DNA of 32,027 nucleotides from contig CAMURM010000001.1 of the NCBI GenBank assembly GCA_947097535.1, positions 1 through 32,027 on the forward strand, given 5' to 3'. Within the stretch, counting starts at the first letter, position 1. Each line of letters starts with the position of its first letter. The stretch is from an uncultured Selenomonas sp. (GTDB lineage: Bacteria; Bacillota; Negativicutes; Selenomonadales; Selenomonadaceae). Made by a program: the position numbers and the translations under genes. Below are positions 1 through 8,322 of the stretch, piece by piece. Under the pieces are notes generated by a model. It saw only the letters and a list, made by a program, of their open reading frames with translations, searched no databases and was not told where the DNA came from.

Positions 1-43
1 GTAGCGTCTGATGCTCTATGATCCAGTCGATTATCTTTTGCAT
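1..43 (-). CDS. Partial gene after amidase, runs off left edge
   Basis: An ATG at 43 follows a good ribosome binding site (AAGGGAGGG, about 5 bases upstream) and opens a frame reading MQKIIDWIIEHQTL before the window ends. It starts 26 bases after the amidase stop, on the same strand, so it is probably the last or next-to-last gene of the lysis cassette. Fourteen residues are not enough to assign a family. Confidence 0.55.
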   Translation of the reverse strand, partial: MQKIIDWIIEHQTL

Positions 44-69
44 CTTATCCCTCCCTTGGGCGGCATCCG

Positions 70-597
70 TCAAATCAGCTGCTCGTAGTCCGTCACGCCT
101 CGCGCGATGGCACGCGCGAAGTCGTCCTGATTGTCGCGCAGCAGCGCGGCATCATCTTCGTTGTCGATAAAGGCCAGCTCGACGAGCACGGCGGGCATGT
201 CGGTGTGCTTGAGGACATAGAGTCCAGGGCGATCCTTGAGTCCGCGATCTGTAGTGTCAAGACTGTCCACGATCTGACTCTGGATGCAGTTGCCGAGCTG
301 ACCGCTGCGCGTGCTGCCGGGATAAACACAGGTCTCCGTGCCATGCGCGTTGCCGTTAAAGGCGTTGCAGTGAATCGACACAAAAACATCCGCATCGCTC
401 CCGTTGGCTGCGCTTGTAATCGCATAGAGGCTGTCATCCTGCAGATTGCCGACGACCTCGATGCCTGCATTTACAAGGTAATGCTCCACGAGGTCGGCGA
501 CGCTCTTTGCCACGTCGCACTCCCGGAGACCGCAGCCGCAGGCTCCAGGATCAGGGTTGCCGTCCGGCGCATGGCCGGGATTCAAAAATACTTTCAT
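70..597 (-). CDS. N-acetylmuramoyl-L-alanine amidase (Amidase_3 endolysin)
   Basis: This is a zinc amidase that cuts the bond between muramic acid and the stem peptide and should act as the phage endolysin. In the 175-residue protein the family signatures are in order: NPGH with zinc ligand His9, the RECDVAK segment with ligand Glu26, SIHCNA with ligand His76, and PAVLVELAFIDN with catalytic Glu140. The domain fills the whole protein; there is no signal peptide and no separate wall-binding domain, so export should depend on the holin. I chose the ATG at 597 because AAAGG lies about 9 bases upstream; the in-frame ATG at 606 sits too close to it, and longer versions give no family-like sequence. 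It follows the holin and a 43-residue gene, a normal lysis cassette order. Confidence 0.93.
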   Translation of the reverse strand: MKVFLNPGHAPDGNPDPGACGCGLRECDVAKSVADLVEHYLVNAGIEVVGNLQDDSLYAITSAANGSDADVFVSIHCNAFNGNAHGTETCVYPGSTRSGQLGNCIQSQIVDSLDTTDRGLKDRPGLYVLKHTDMPAVLVELAFIDNEDDAALLRDNQDDFARAIARGVTDYEQLI

Positions 598-614
598 TTC
601 AATCATCCTTTCTG

Positions 615-746
615 TTATTGCGGGCGGCACTCCCAAAGGGAGCGCTCCATCCGCTTGATCTCGTCGCTGTAAAACCCTACGCGTGTCGCGATGGCGAGAA
701 ACGCATAATAGCTGGTCCAAAGCTCCTGCCACTCCTCGCGTTTCAT
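615..746 (-). CDS. Small 43-residue protein between holin and amidase
   Basis: This short frame begins at an ATG that overlaps the holin stop (ATGA), which suggests translational coupling, and has GGAGG about 10 bases upstream. The product, from MKREEWQELW to SLWECRPQ, is rich in charged and aromatic residues and has no clear membrane segment. Its place between holin and endolysin suggests an accessory lysis role, such as an antiholin or an unannotated lysis helper, but nothing in the sequence proves that. I do not recognise a family. The tight overlap and the strong ribosome binding site are the reasons to believe it is real. Confidence 0.6.
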   Translation of the reverse strand: MKREEWQELWTSYYAFLAIATRVGFYSDEIKRMERSLWECRPQ

Positions 747-1246
747 TTCACTCGTCCTCCCTTCTCGCCGGATCGTTCGCTTTTTTCAAGCTGCAGCTGT
801 TCGAGCGTATCTCTCAGCTTTTTAGGGATGGGCACACCTGCATTTGCGGCATTTTCAACGATGCTCAAGCCCTCGTTGCCGATGAAAAACCATATCACCA
901 GAGATCGCGCAGCATCGCCGCCCATGAGATTGGACATCGCATGTGCCATGGCAACGATGGCGAGGACTAGTACCTTTTTGCAGATCCCCTTGAATCCCCT
1001 CTTGCTGCTCGGACCCATAAGCTCCGGATTGATTTGTGCCGCGATCAGGCCAGACACATAGTCAAGACCCATGAGCACCAAGAGCGCTTCCAACGGCTTA
1101 TCCCAGCCGCAAAGATATGCCGCCAGTCCTCCGATAACCGCTGTCATAGACCCCGTTGCCACCTCCGTGTTAGTCGGCACACAGCCGAGCAGCCAATTCC
1201 AAAGCTCCTGCATAGCCCGCAGCAAGCCGTCCCATACATCCTGCAT
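743..1246 (-). CDS. Phage holin, toxin-secretion/TcdE (phage_holin_4) family
   Basis: Holins form lesions in the cytoplasmic membrane that let the endolysin reach the wall. The 167-residue product has hydrophobic stretches at about 30-47, 52-71, 91-108 and 115-125, and the family landmarks LDYVSGLIAA (61-70), SSKRGFKG (80-87) and IGNEGLSIVENAANAGVPIP (122-141), followed by a charged C-terminal tail, as is usual for this group. I place the start at 1246 because GGAGG lies 8 bases upstream; an upstream in-frame start would add a stretch unlike the family. The stop overlaps the next ATG. The amidase two genes downstream completes the cassette. Confidence 0.92.
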   Translation of the reverse strand: MQDVWDGLLRAMQELWNWLLGCVPTNTEVATGSMTAVIGGLAAYLCGWDKPLEALLVLMGLDYVSGLIAAQINPELMGPSSKRGFKGICKKVLVLAIVAMAHAMSNLMGGDAARSLVIWFFIGNEGLSIVENAANAGVPIPKKLRDTLEQLQLEKSERSGEKGGRVK

Positions 1247-1290
1247 AAGCCTCGCCTCCTCCAAACGCAAAAAGCCGCCCAAAAGCAGCT

Positions 1291-1542
1291 TCACAGGATA
1301 AACGCCTGCCTATTGTTCTTGCGTTTCTTCATCTTCCAAACCAAAAAATTATCCTCGATCTCCACCGCCGGGGCGTCCCTCGCGGCGCGTACGCCGATCT
1401 CAAGCGGCTCGACCTCCACCGCCGGGGCGTCCCTCACGGCGCGTACGCCAATCTCAAGCGGCTCGACCTCCACCGCCGGGGCGTCTCGCTTTTCTCGCTG
1501 CCCTGTCTCTAATGGTTCTATCGTTTCTGCCAAGTACTCCAT
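1291..1542 (-). CDS. Tandem-repeat protein of unknown role
   Basis: The 83-residue product consists mostly of three 18-residue repeats of the type EPLEIGVRAVRDAPAVEV, preceded by MEYLAETI and followed by a basic tail (VWKMKKRKNNRQ). The second and third repeats are nearly identical in DNA and the first is diverged, so the array looks recently expanded. The gene starts 5 bases after the preceding tail protein stop, and lies just before the holin. A role as a small tail-tip, adsorption or spacer peptide would fit its place, but this is a guess. The start at 1542 has only a weak ribosome binding site and may rely on coupling to the upstream stop. Confidence 0.6.
   Translation of the reverse strand: MEYLAETIEPLETGQREKRDAPAVEVEPLEIGVRAVRDAPAVEVEPLEIGVRAARDAPAVEIEDNFLVWKMKKRKNNRQAFIL
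1355..1525 (-). repeat. 54-base tandem repeat, about three copies
   Basis: The segment starting tccaccgccggggcgtc recurs at 1361, 1415 and 1469, an exact 54-base period. Copies one and two (1361 and 1415) differ at only a few bases; the part beyond 1485 is diverged at the DNA level but still encodes the same protein pattern. The period is a multiple of three, so change in copy number would keep the reading frame of the gene that contains it. Confidence 0.9.
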
Positions 1543-1546
1543 GGCA

Positions 1547-2413
1547 TCACTCGATTCGCAGCAGTACAGCACCGCCCGTGAACGTGCCTGTAGCGGGATT
1601 CGCGGGGATAACGCAGTGATACTTCGCATGCTCCGTGACCAGTGTATCGCCGTGCAAAAGATTCGGCACTGGATTCGTCATGTATTTTACCGTCTTGATC
1701 CCATCCAATTTGCCCCGAAAGCCCTCCTCATTGGAGCCATAATATATAGGAGACACCATGTACTTCTTTTCGAGATTCGGATCGATCACAGGCAATAGGG
1801 AGTAGGTATAGAGCGCATAGGCTTCATCCTTCGTTCCCAGAGCATCCGGGCAATCCGAGATACTGACACCCGTCTGATTCGCAGAAGAAGCGTACAAGAC
1901 ACCCCTGGATTGAGATTCCTTCAAGAAACGAGTATCCGGCTCGCCGAGGTAGAATACAACGGGACCCTGTATGGAGTTCGACTTCGGATATTCGAGTGAA
2001 AGGATGATCTTTCCGGCATCCGCATAGACATAATAATCGAGGATTGTCTCCATACTCAATGTTTGCCCCGTACCGTAAATATACAAAGGCTGCCACGCCC
2101 GTGCAGGTTTTGCAAAGGTTCCCGCCTCCCCGCTTCCTCCCGGTGTATAGGACGGCTGCAAGCGATACGACATCGTGCTGTAATCCGTTGTGACCACGGA
2201 ATATGCTTCGCTTGGGTTATTGTGGGTTCTATCGCGCAGGTTCAAAATCAGATCGCGATCTCCTGTCACGCCCTTCGAGTGGAGTACGACAAAGTCGGTT
2301 TCCGGCTTGGACGATATGTCCTGCCACCCCTTCTCCTTCAGCTTGTCGAGAATGAGTTGGTAAATTTCCTTCTTCCTGCACGTTCCTTTGGAAAAAATAT
2401 ACTCTTGTGCCAT
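1547..2413 (-). CDS. Tail-tip/adsorption-type structural protein (paralogue group)
   Basis: The 288-residue product starts MAQEYIFSKG, then a helical N-terminal segment (YQLILDKLKEKGW) and a beta-rich remainder. It is related in layout to three other proteins in this window (9275-10375, 10378-11781 and 11786-12682): a short N-terminal helix ending in a Trp-containing stretch, then a core with an IILSLEYPK...VVFYLG segment that matches the VVINNNGVWDHAFLG type segment of the others. I read it as a distal tail structural protein, possibly contacting the host. It lies after the fibre-like gene and before the repeat protein. Base composition looks a little more AT-rich than in neighbours. The exact function is unknown to me. 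Confidence 0.6.
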   Translation of the reverse strand: MAQEYIFSKGTCRKKEIYQLILDKLKEKGWQDISSKPETDFVVLHSKGVTGDRDLILNLRDRTHNNPSEAYSVVTTDYSTMSYRLQPSYTPGGSGEAGTFAKPARAWQPLYIYGTGQTLSMETILDYYVYADAGKIILSLEYPKSNSIQGPVVFYLGEPDTRFLKESQSRGVLYASSANQTGVSISDCPDALGTKDEAYALYTYSLLPVIDPNLEKKYMVSPIYYGSNEEGFRGKLDGIKTVKYMTNPVPNLLHGDTLVTEHAKYHCVIPANPATGTFTGGAVLLRIE

Positions 2414-2428
2414 GATGTTTTCGACCTC

Positions 2429-3097
2429 CTACTTGATCTTGATGGTCACGGATAAACCGTCGTCATTTTCCATAAGTCCCATGCGCAGCACGTCGCCTTC
2501 TTTGACGGCGATGTTCTGCACCAAGGGCGTAAACGTCTTGTACCGCGTCATTGCCGGCAAGGCGATTCTGCCGCCGATCGGCTCCCAGACTCCCGCGCCT
2601 GCGGCAAAAGAAGCGGCATCCATCTTTGCGAGCGGCAGGACGATTTCAGCGGCGACAGGCTCCGCCATGAGTACGGTGACGGACTGAATCACGCCTTGGT
2701 ACGGATAGACTACGCTGATGTCGCTGCCTTTGAAAACGACAGCATGCTCCGCGCTGCTGCCGCCGCCTTCGCCTGTGCCGAAGCGTTTCAGGACCCAAGA
2801 GGCTGTGCCGTCCGCAAAGGTATCGCCCTCGCCGTAACCAATCGGCTCGACGCCTGCGGACGTGCCCGCCTTCTCGCAGATCCAAAATCCCCAGCTTGGG
2901 CACGCCGATGTTCGCACGACGTCTTTCTTCTTGTACGCTTTCCCCGTCTGCCAAAGTTCGAAATGCGCCCGACTTTCTGCATGTTTCTTTGGTAGGGCGT
3001 TTTGGTCAATCGCTTGGAGCGCATCGTTGAACTGCCGTGTCAGAAGCGGCTTGGCTCCGTCAATCAGCGGGATTTCAAGTTTCGCTGTCGTCGTCAT
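2429..3097 (-). CDS. Tail fibre-like protein with carbohydrate-binding-like module
   Basis: The 222-residue product has an N-terminal segment (LEIPLIDGAKPLLTRQFNDALQAID) that looks like a virion-attachment helix. Residues about 48-105 have the spacing of a CBM5/12-type chitin-binding module: W...AYKKKDVV...WGFWICEKAGTSAGVEP...DGTASW. The rest is beta-rich and ends in GLSVTIKIK. I infer that it is a small tail fibre or adsorption protein binding a cell-surface glycan. Its ATG overlaps the stop of the tail hub gene (ATGA), so the two are likely to be co-translated. The module assignment comes from pattern alone. Confidence 0.6.
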   Translation of the reverse strand: MTTTAKLEIPLIDGAKPLLTRQFNDALQAIDQNALPKKHAESRAHFELWQTGKAYKKKDVVRTSACPSWGFWICEKAGTSAGVEPIGYGEGDTFADGTASWVLKRFGTGEGGGSSAEHAVVFKGSDISVVYPYQGVIQSVTVLMAEPVAAEIVLPLAKMDAASFAAGAGVWEPIGGRIALPAMTRYKTFTPLVQNIAVKEGDVLRMGLMENDDGLSVTIKIK

Positions 3098-6000
3098 GGC
3101 ATCCCCCTCCTCTCTTTGACTGTTTCACCGTCCCATGCGTAGCTCTGCACCTGTCCTCCTGCCGCCGCGGGTACATAGTACGAATTGAAAGTGTAGCCTT
3201 TTTTCATCGTATAGGCTGCAAGTTTCGCTTTGCCGCTCACGCAGAGAATCTCGCCCGTAAGCCGATAGCTTTTACCATTGTGCCCAAAGATCGCGTCATC
3301 TTCTGTCGGCGGCGCTTCTTCACCGAGTGCAAAGAGCGGCAAGTCTTTATACATGACTTGTTTCGATGTCGCCATCGCGCCGTCGGGGATGACAATGCGA
3401 TCGACGATGCCCCACGCTTGCAACCGTTCACGCGCTTCGTCTTCGGATGCGACGACATCGACGAGTACGGGAATCGTTCGACGGAATGTGCGCTCGTGCG
3501 CTTGATAGGATAAAAGCCCCTCGCGTCTTGCGAAAAGCTCTAAGCGCACCATGTCGGAGAGATTCCGAAAGTCAAGACAGTGCTGCTCCCAACCCAGCGT
3601 GACAGGTGATTGGGGAAAGGCGTATTCTCTGACTTCATCGCCGACCGTAAGCCGCACGAGGTAGTCGGTTCCTTCTGCCGCTTCCAACGGCTGCTTCGTC
3701 CAGTATTCGAGCACGTCGTCCTGCGATACGGCGCCGAAGCTCTGCCGATTGTTGCGCGGCGCAAACGATACGCAGACATCTCCGGCAAGTTCCTTGACCT
3801 TAACCTGCTCTTCGACCATGTGTCCGCTGATGCGAAACCTGCCGGGCACGACAGGTAAAAGAGAGCGCCTTTTCGTCGTGAGCGACTGCACCTTCGTATG
3901 ATCGAAGTCCTCTTTATGCTTGACGGTTGCCGTTGTGATATTGTATTCTTCCGTGACCGTCTCCCCCGCCGCACAGACGGGTCCGCCCGTCGTGACCTGT
4001 GCATAGTTGCCGCTGCGGATGAAAAAGACGTGCGCCTGCGACGTATGCTTTTTCGGCACGGTGTCAAAGACGCCGCGCAGTACGCCTTTGACATACCAAT
4101 GCCCATTTGCCAACTCAACGAGCGTACTGTATGCCATGATCTCATCATCAATGACAAGCAGCCGATTTCCCTTGCGTGCAGCTGCAATGTCGACAGTGCT
4201 ACTCTCAAGCTCCTCTACGCCGCCGAGGTTGACGATCTCAAAGCCCAAGATGTCCTCGACGTCGCTGAACTCCTCGATGTCATAGACAAGCCGTCCCGTC
4301 GGCGTCCACTTGCTCATGGTGTATGTGCTGACAAAGGGCTTACCCGTTTCTTGTCGCCAGACCGTCCATAGATCCGTCTTTTCATCGGGACGCGCGGCAA
4401 AGGCTGCGACGTAGGTATCACGATCCTGGACGATCTCATAGGGCAGTTCGAGATACTTCATAATCTGCACACCTGCGGGGTACTTGTCCTCGGGCTTCCA
4501 CTCCGTAGAATCCGAGAAGGAAAAGTCCGTCTTAGAGAGCCCGAACACGTCCTCGATGGTTTCCAGCTGCACTTTCCCATCGAGAAAGTCGCCGAGATCG
4601 ACGCTCGTTACGCGCAGGAGCATGTGCCGGATAGCGTACGGCGGCCAATCGAGGACGACGACATCGCCGATGCGAACATCCGCCAGCTCGCGGTTTCCCT
4701 CGATGCTGACCGTTGCCAGCGGATAGCCTTGCGCATGCAGCTCACGCTCTGCCGCCCATTTGGCATTGCCTGGTGTCGTGAAAAAGTTGTAGTCATACGT
4801 CTTGATCGTCTGCACACCGTGATGAATCTCGATGTTGGCGGGATCCCGCGCCGGAATTGTCCCGGCTTCGTATTGATTGGAGCGGTCGATGAACGACACG
4901 GACACTTCCGAGATGGTTTCCGACCAGTCGAGGCGGGATATGTCCGCCTTGCTGCAGTTCGAGGGATTGATCCGCAGGCATTCTTGCACCTTGTAATCAT
5001 CCCGAATCAAACGGAAGGTGAGTTTTCCCGTCGCCGGATGCGAGAAGCGCACGGCGTTAATATGCTCACAGATCTTGTCAATGAGCGCCTGCGCCTTGCT
5101 TTTGGAGGTAAGCTGCACAGATAAGCCGATGCCCTCTTTCTTGAGCGTTTCGCCCATTTTGACGAGGGATTCACGGTCGACGACGTCGGGATTTTCTGCA
5201 ACGCCCCAATCGGTGTTGGTAATGAGCGCGTAGAGGATTTCCGCCGGATTCGCATCTTCGCCGATCTGCCCTAAGCCTAAGGCGTTCGGGCAGTGCTGTA
5301 GCTCAATCCACGTCTCGGGGATCGTCGCGCGCTTGCCGATGTAGGCGGTCGGTACGACAGCGGAAACGTATGGCGCATAGCCGGGCGTAAGGCCGCGAAG
5401 CTCCTTCTGCACGCTTTCGCGTCGCATCTCCTTCGCCATCCACGGATGCGGCGTCTGCTCCTCGCCGCCCAAGTAGACGGCAAAATCGCCGATAAAGCCG
5501 CCGCCCTCGTCCACGCCACCGAAAAGCTCGGGTTTATCAATGGAGAGCGTATGCACCGCGCCTTTCAGCTCCGACCGCTTCAAGTCCCCTTCCCAGACTT
5601 TCTTCTGCCCCATGTAGATGGCGCGAAGCCGCATCTCCTCGCCCGACCACGCAATGAGGAACTGATAGCCGAGGTAATACTTAAATCCTTTCTGCACCGT
5701 CGTCTTGAGGTTTCGCCCGTTGATGAGCCAGTTTAAGAGCCATAGAAAGAGCGAATTGAGCAAAGGACCAATATAATCGTCTTTCGTCAGGCCTTGCGTT
5801 TCCGAGTGAACGTCTTTTACAACGCCGCCGGCGCCGCCTATGACCGTGCCGCCAGCCGACTGCTGCCCTTTGCCTCTCGAGTGCCCCGTCCAAAGCATCC
5901 CGATGTACTGCGCGATCAGCGACAGGACGAGCGGCCACGCGCTGAAATTCGCGTGCGCCGCATACGTTTCTGTATAGGCGCGAAAAGAAAAATCTCCGAA

Positions 6001-6195
6001 GTACGAAACGATCGGAAATTTGACAAGGCAGCGCCCGAGGACGACGGGGATCGGGCTGCCGATCTTCGTCTGATTGGCAGTCACATTGAGATTCTCCGGC
6101 TTGCCCGCTTCCTCCGCGCTGTTTGAGCCTTTGTTGAGGAGCGACAAAAGCCACGTCGATATGCCCCAGCCCACATATTTATTGATCGCTGACAT
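3094..6195 (-). CDS. Central tail tip/hub protein (COG4733 / phage_tail_3 type)
   Basis: This 1,033-residue protein should form the tail tip that binds the tail tube end and carries the fibres. The N-terminus, with IGSPIPVVLGRCLVKFPIV and a following hydrophobic stretch, is typical of tip proteins of lambda-gpJ-like and gene-transfer-agent-like tails. Residues about 330-560 match the putative phage tail protein domain, ending with the GDVVVLDWPPYAIRHMLLRV segment and a VQLETIEDVFGL segment. The C-terminal third has short beta-rich blocks and ends with a YAWDGETVKERRG segment. It follows the DUF2163-like gene and precedes the fibre-like gene, the usual tip order. The start at 6195 follows a GAGGTGAGAGG-type ribosome binding site. 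Confidence 0.85.
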   Translation of the reverse strand: MSAINKYVGWGISTWLLSLLNKGSNSAEEAGKPENLNVTANQTKIGSPIPVVLGRCLVKFPIVSYFGDFSFRAYTETYAAHANFSAWPLVLSLIAQYIGMLWTGHSRGKGQQSAGGTVIGGAGGVVKDVHSETQGLTKDDYIGPLLNSLFLWLLNWLINGRNLKTTVQKGFKYYLGYQFLIAWSGEEMRLRAIYMGQKKVWEGDLKRSELKGAVHTLSIDKPELFGGVDEGGGFIGDFAVYLGGEEQTPHPWMAKEMRRESVQKELRGLTPGYAPYVSAVVPTAYIGKRATIPETWIELQHCPNALGLGQIGEDANPAEILYALITNTDWGVAENPDVVDRESLVKMGETLKKEGIGLSVQLTSKSKAQALIDKICEHINAVRFSHPATGKLTFRLIRDDYKVQECLRINPSNCSKADISRLDWSETISEVSVSFIDRSNQYEAGTIPARDPANIEIHHGVQTIKTYDYNFFTTPGNAKWAAERELHAQGYPLATVSIEGNRELADVRIGDVVVLDWPPYAIRHMLLRVTSVDLGDFLDGKVQLETIEDVFGLSKTDFSFSDSTEWKPEDKYPAGVQIMKYLELPYEIVQDRDTYVAAFAARPDEKTDLWTVWRQETGKPFVSTYTMSKWTPTGRLVYDIEEFSDVEDILGFEIVNLGGVEELESSTVDIAAARKGNRLLVIDDEIMAYSTLVELANGHWYVKGVLRGVFDTVPKKHTSQAHVFFIRSGNYAQVTTGGPVCAAGETVTEEYNITTATVKHKEDFDHTKVQSLTTKRRSLLPVVPGRFRISGHMVEEQVKVKELAGDVCVSFAPRNNRQSFGAVSQDDVLEYWTKQPLEAAEGTDYLVRLTVGDEVREYAFPQSPVTLGWEQHCLDFRNLSDMVRLELFARREGLLSYQAHERTFRRTIPVLVDVVASEDEARERLQAWGIVDRIVIPDGAMATSKQVMYKDLPLFALGEEAPPTEDDAIFGHNGKSYRLTGEILCVSGKAKLAAYTMKKGYTFNSYYVPAAAGGQVQSYAWDGETVKERRGMP

Positions 6196-6204
6196 CCTCT
6201 CACC

Positions 6205-7101
6205 TCAAATCTTGATCGTGCCGACAAAGCCGTTCGTATCGCGCTGCACGACGAGCGAATCGATCCAATACGCGCCCGTGCCCGTCGGATTCTTCTCGGG
6301 ATCGGTCGGCGGCGCATACGGCACACCCGAAAAATGCACCGTGTTCTTGAAGCGCATCGCGCACGTCCGAAAGAGCGAATCGCAGCCGGGTACGACAAAG
6401 ACATCGTTTCTCGGCGTATGCGCGGCAGGGTACTTCATCCAAACGAACTTCCCCGTATGCTGCGTGATCTGCCGCACATGCTCGCCGTAATATATCCTGC
6501 CGCCCGTGAAGTAGCCGTCCGGGTACTCAGCGAATTTCGAGGACTGCACCTTGAGCCCATCCACCTCATCGACGAACGCCTTGACCTGCCAATCTTCGCG
6601 CTGCAATTTGCAGTTGTGGTCGAAAATCGTATGATTGCAGTAGTATTGATTCATGCCGCACGGCAGTTCCTTTTTTACCCACGCATCCAGATCGGCGGTC
6701 AGTTCACATTCGGATTCGGTGAAATGCACCTGGCCGATACGCGCTGAGAGGACGCAGATAAACTTCGAGAAATCATCGGCGTGCAGGCGGTACACTTGGC
6801 ACGAAACGGGGATTTCCGGCGGCGCTCCTTCAAAAAGTTTTGCGACCGCATGATCCTTCGATACCTTGATCGTACAGCTCTCGATGCTGCCCGCACTGCC
6901 GGGGCGAATGTTTTCCCTCGATATGACTTCGGCAAAATACTTCTCGGTACGTCTCTTGCCGTCCTCAATGATTTCGATTTCCACATCGTCCGCCGCGCTC
7001 GTATAGAGATACGACATCTCGCCATGCGTGAACTTGAAACACTCAATCGGCATGCCGTCGGCTATGGAGCTTTCCTGCCTTGCGATCGGATTATCGCTCA
7101 T
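6205..7101 (-). CDS. DUF2163/phage_BR0599-like tail tip protein
   Basis: The 298-residue product resembles the hub-distal protein of gene transfer agents. Its N-terminal half is the DUF2163 type and its C-terminal half the BR0599 type, with CDSLFRTCAMRFKNTVHFSG at 240-259. Five cysteines fall in two groups: Cys148, Cys155 and Cys164 (CGMNQYYCNHTIFDHNC), and Cys240 and Cys247. In related tail-tip proteins such as lambda gpL and the gene transfer agent hub, conserved cysteines bind an iron-sulfur cluster, so the same is likely here, though I infer it from pattern only. The start overlaps the stop of the upstream gene. It sits between the distal tail-like protein and the hub. Confidence 0.82.
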   Translation of the reverse strand: MSDNPIARQESSIADGMPIECFKFTHGEMSYLYTSAADDVEIEIIEDGKRRTEKYFAEVISRENIRPGSAGSIESCTIKVSKDHAVAKLFEGAPPEIPVSCQVYRLHADDFSKFICVLSARIGQVHFTESECELTADLDAWVKKELPCGMNQYYCNHTIFDHNCKLQREDWQVKAFVDEVDGLKVQSSKFAEYPDGYFTGGRIYYGEHVRQITQHTGKFVWMKYPAAHTPRNDVFVVPGCDSLFRTCAMRFKNTVHFSGVPYAPPTDPEKNPTGTGAYWIDSLVVQRDTNGFVGTIKI

Positions 7102-8318
7102 TACGCATCGACCTCCTTTAGACTGAGCCGCACCGTTGCCGCGCCCGTCGTTTCGTAGTCCACGACGAGATCATCTTCGGCAAAGCGGCAGCGCGTGAAA
7201 AAAGAGATCATGCGCACGTCCTGCGGCAGAATCTCATGCTTGAGCGGCGTTTCGAGATATACTTTTCCGAGCGTGCCCGTTTCGTTGTGCGAAAAGCCCG
7301 CCAGTGGCAAAATCTCGGCGCTGCCGTTTTTATAAAAAAGGACGGCGAGCCGCCGCCTTGAAGCCTTCGCATAATATTTCCAATGATAGGGAAACGATGC
7401 CAAAAGGAAGATTTGCCCTGCCGGCTGCCGTCCCTCGATGTCGATATCATTGAACCACGTCGGCGCATAAAACGACTTCCAGGCGCCCTTACAGCGCATG
7501 AAAAAACGCTCGATGTTGTGAATCTCCGCCTTAGACAGCCCCGCGATGGAAAACTCCCGCGTTTCCGCAGGATTCACGCCCTTGAGATCGTAGCGAAAGA
7601 CGCCGCTCTTGTAGTCCAAGCGATTGGCGTTCTTCGCATAGCTTGCCGAAATATCTTCTTCCCACTGCGGCGCGAAGCGGAACACTTCTGCGCCAAGATA
7701 CGTTGGCGGCAGTCCGAAGGCAAAGCGCGACGTGCCTGCCATCGGCTCGTCGTGCATCTCGTCCCACGCCGCAGGAAAGTCCGGCGCACGCTGGTTGCGG
7801 AAAAGCTCCAAATTGAGCGTCATCTGCACAGCGTCGCCATGCAGATTGGCGAAGGAATCGTCGTCCTGCAAGATGCCGTAGAATACAGGAATGATCGTCG
7901 CAAGATGCGGCTTGTAGTTTCGCTTGAGCTGCTTTTCCAGCCCCATCACGCCATTTGCCGCAAGGTACTTGATTTCGTACTTGCCGCCGCCGCGCTTGTC
8001 GTCGCGCCACAGCTCCACGCTGCCGATGTTTCGAAAGCTCCACATTGCTTCCGTCGGTATTCGGATGGTGGTCTGCCCCTCATAGGCGTGATCTTCCAAG
8101 AGCGTTGCCGCGTGCCAAAGCGGCAGCTCGATGAGCTGCGTGCCGCTCTTGTAGGCGAGCATGCGCAGGTATTGGCTCTGCCACGATGCACAGCCGATAT
8201 AGTCATAAGCGACGTAGCGGCGCGGCTCCTGCCGGAGTGCCATGCGCTGCTCCTTGCCGTCCCATGCCGTATGAATCTGCGTCAAGTAGGACATCTTCGC
8301 GCTGATTTTCTCTGCCAC
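7101..8318 (-). CDS. Distal tail-like protein (DUF2460/gp12-like)
   Basis: The 405-residue product precedes the DUF2163-like gene, the position of the distal tail protein in gene-transfer-agent-like tails. Features that fit are the early TAWDGKEQRMALRQEPRRYV segment, the VFRYDLKGVNPAETREFSIA segment, and FFMRCKGAWKSFYAPTWFND near residue 275, which recalls the lysine/Trp and F.aP...nD signature of distal tail proteins. The C-terminal part carries beta strands ending in TGAATVRLSLKEVDA. I infer that it makes the ring joining tail tube to tip. Its family is assigned with less certainty than its position. Confidence 0.65.
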   Translation of the reverse strand: MAEKISAKMSYLTQIHTAWDGKEQRMALRQEPRRYVAYDYIGCASWQSQYLRMLAYKSGTQLIELPLWHAATLLEDHAYEGQTTIRIPTEAMWSFRNIGSVELWRDDKRGGGKYEIKYLAANGVMGLEKQLKRNYKPHLATIIPVFYGILQDDDSFANLHGDAVQMTLNLELFRNQRAPDFPAAWDEMHDEPMAGTSRFAFGLPPTYLGAEVFRFAPQWEEDISASYAKNANRLDYKSGVFRYDLKGVNPAETREFSIAGLSKAEIHNIERFFMRCKGAWKSFYAPTWFNDIDIEGRQPAGQIFLLASFPYHWKYYAKASRRRLAVLFYKNGSAEILPLAGFSHNETGTLGKVYLETPLKHEILPQDVRMISFFTRCRFAEDDLVVDYETTGAATVRLSLKEVDA

Positions 8319-8322
8319 TTCG

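Noticed and set aside
1355..1525. CRISPR-like repeat array
   Set aside because: The 54-base units are directly adjacent without spacers and encode a continuous protein repeat.
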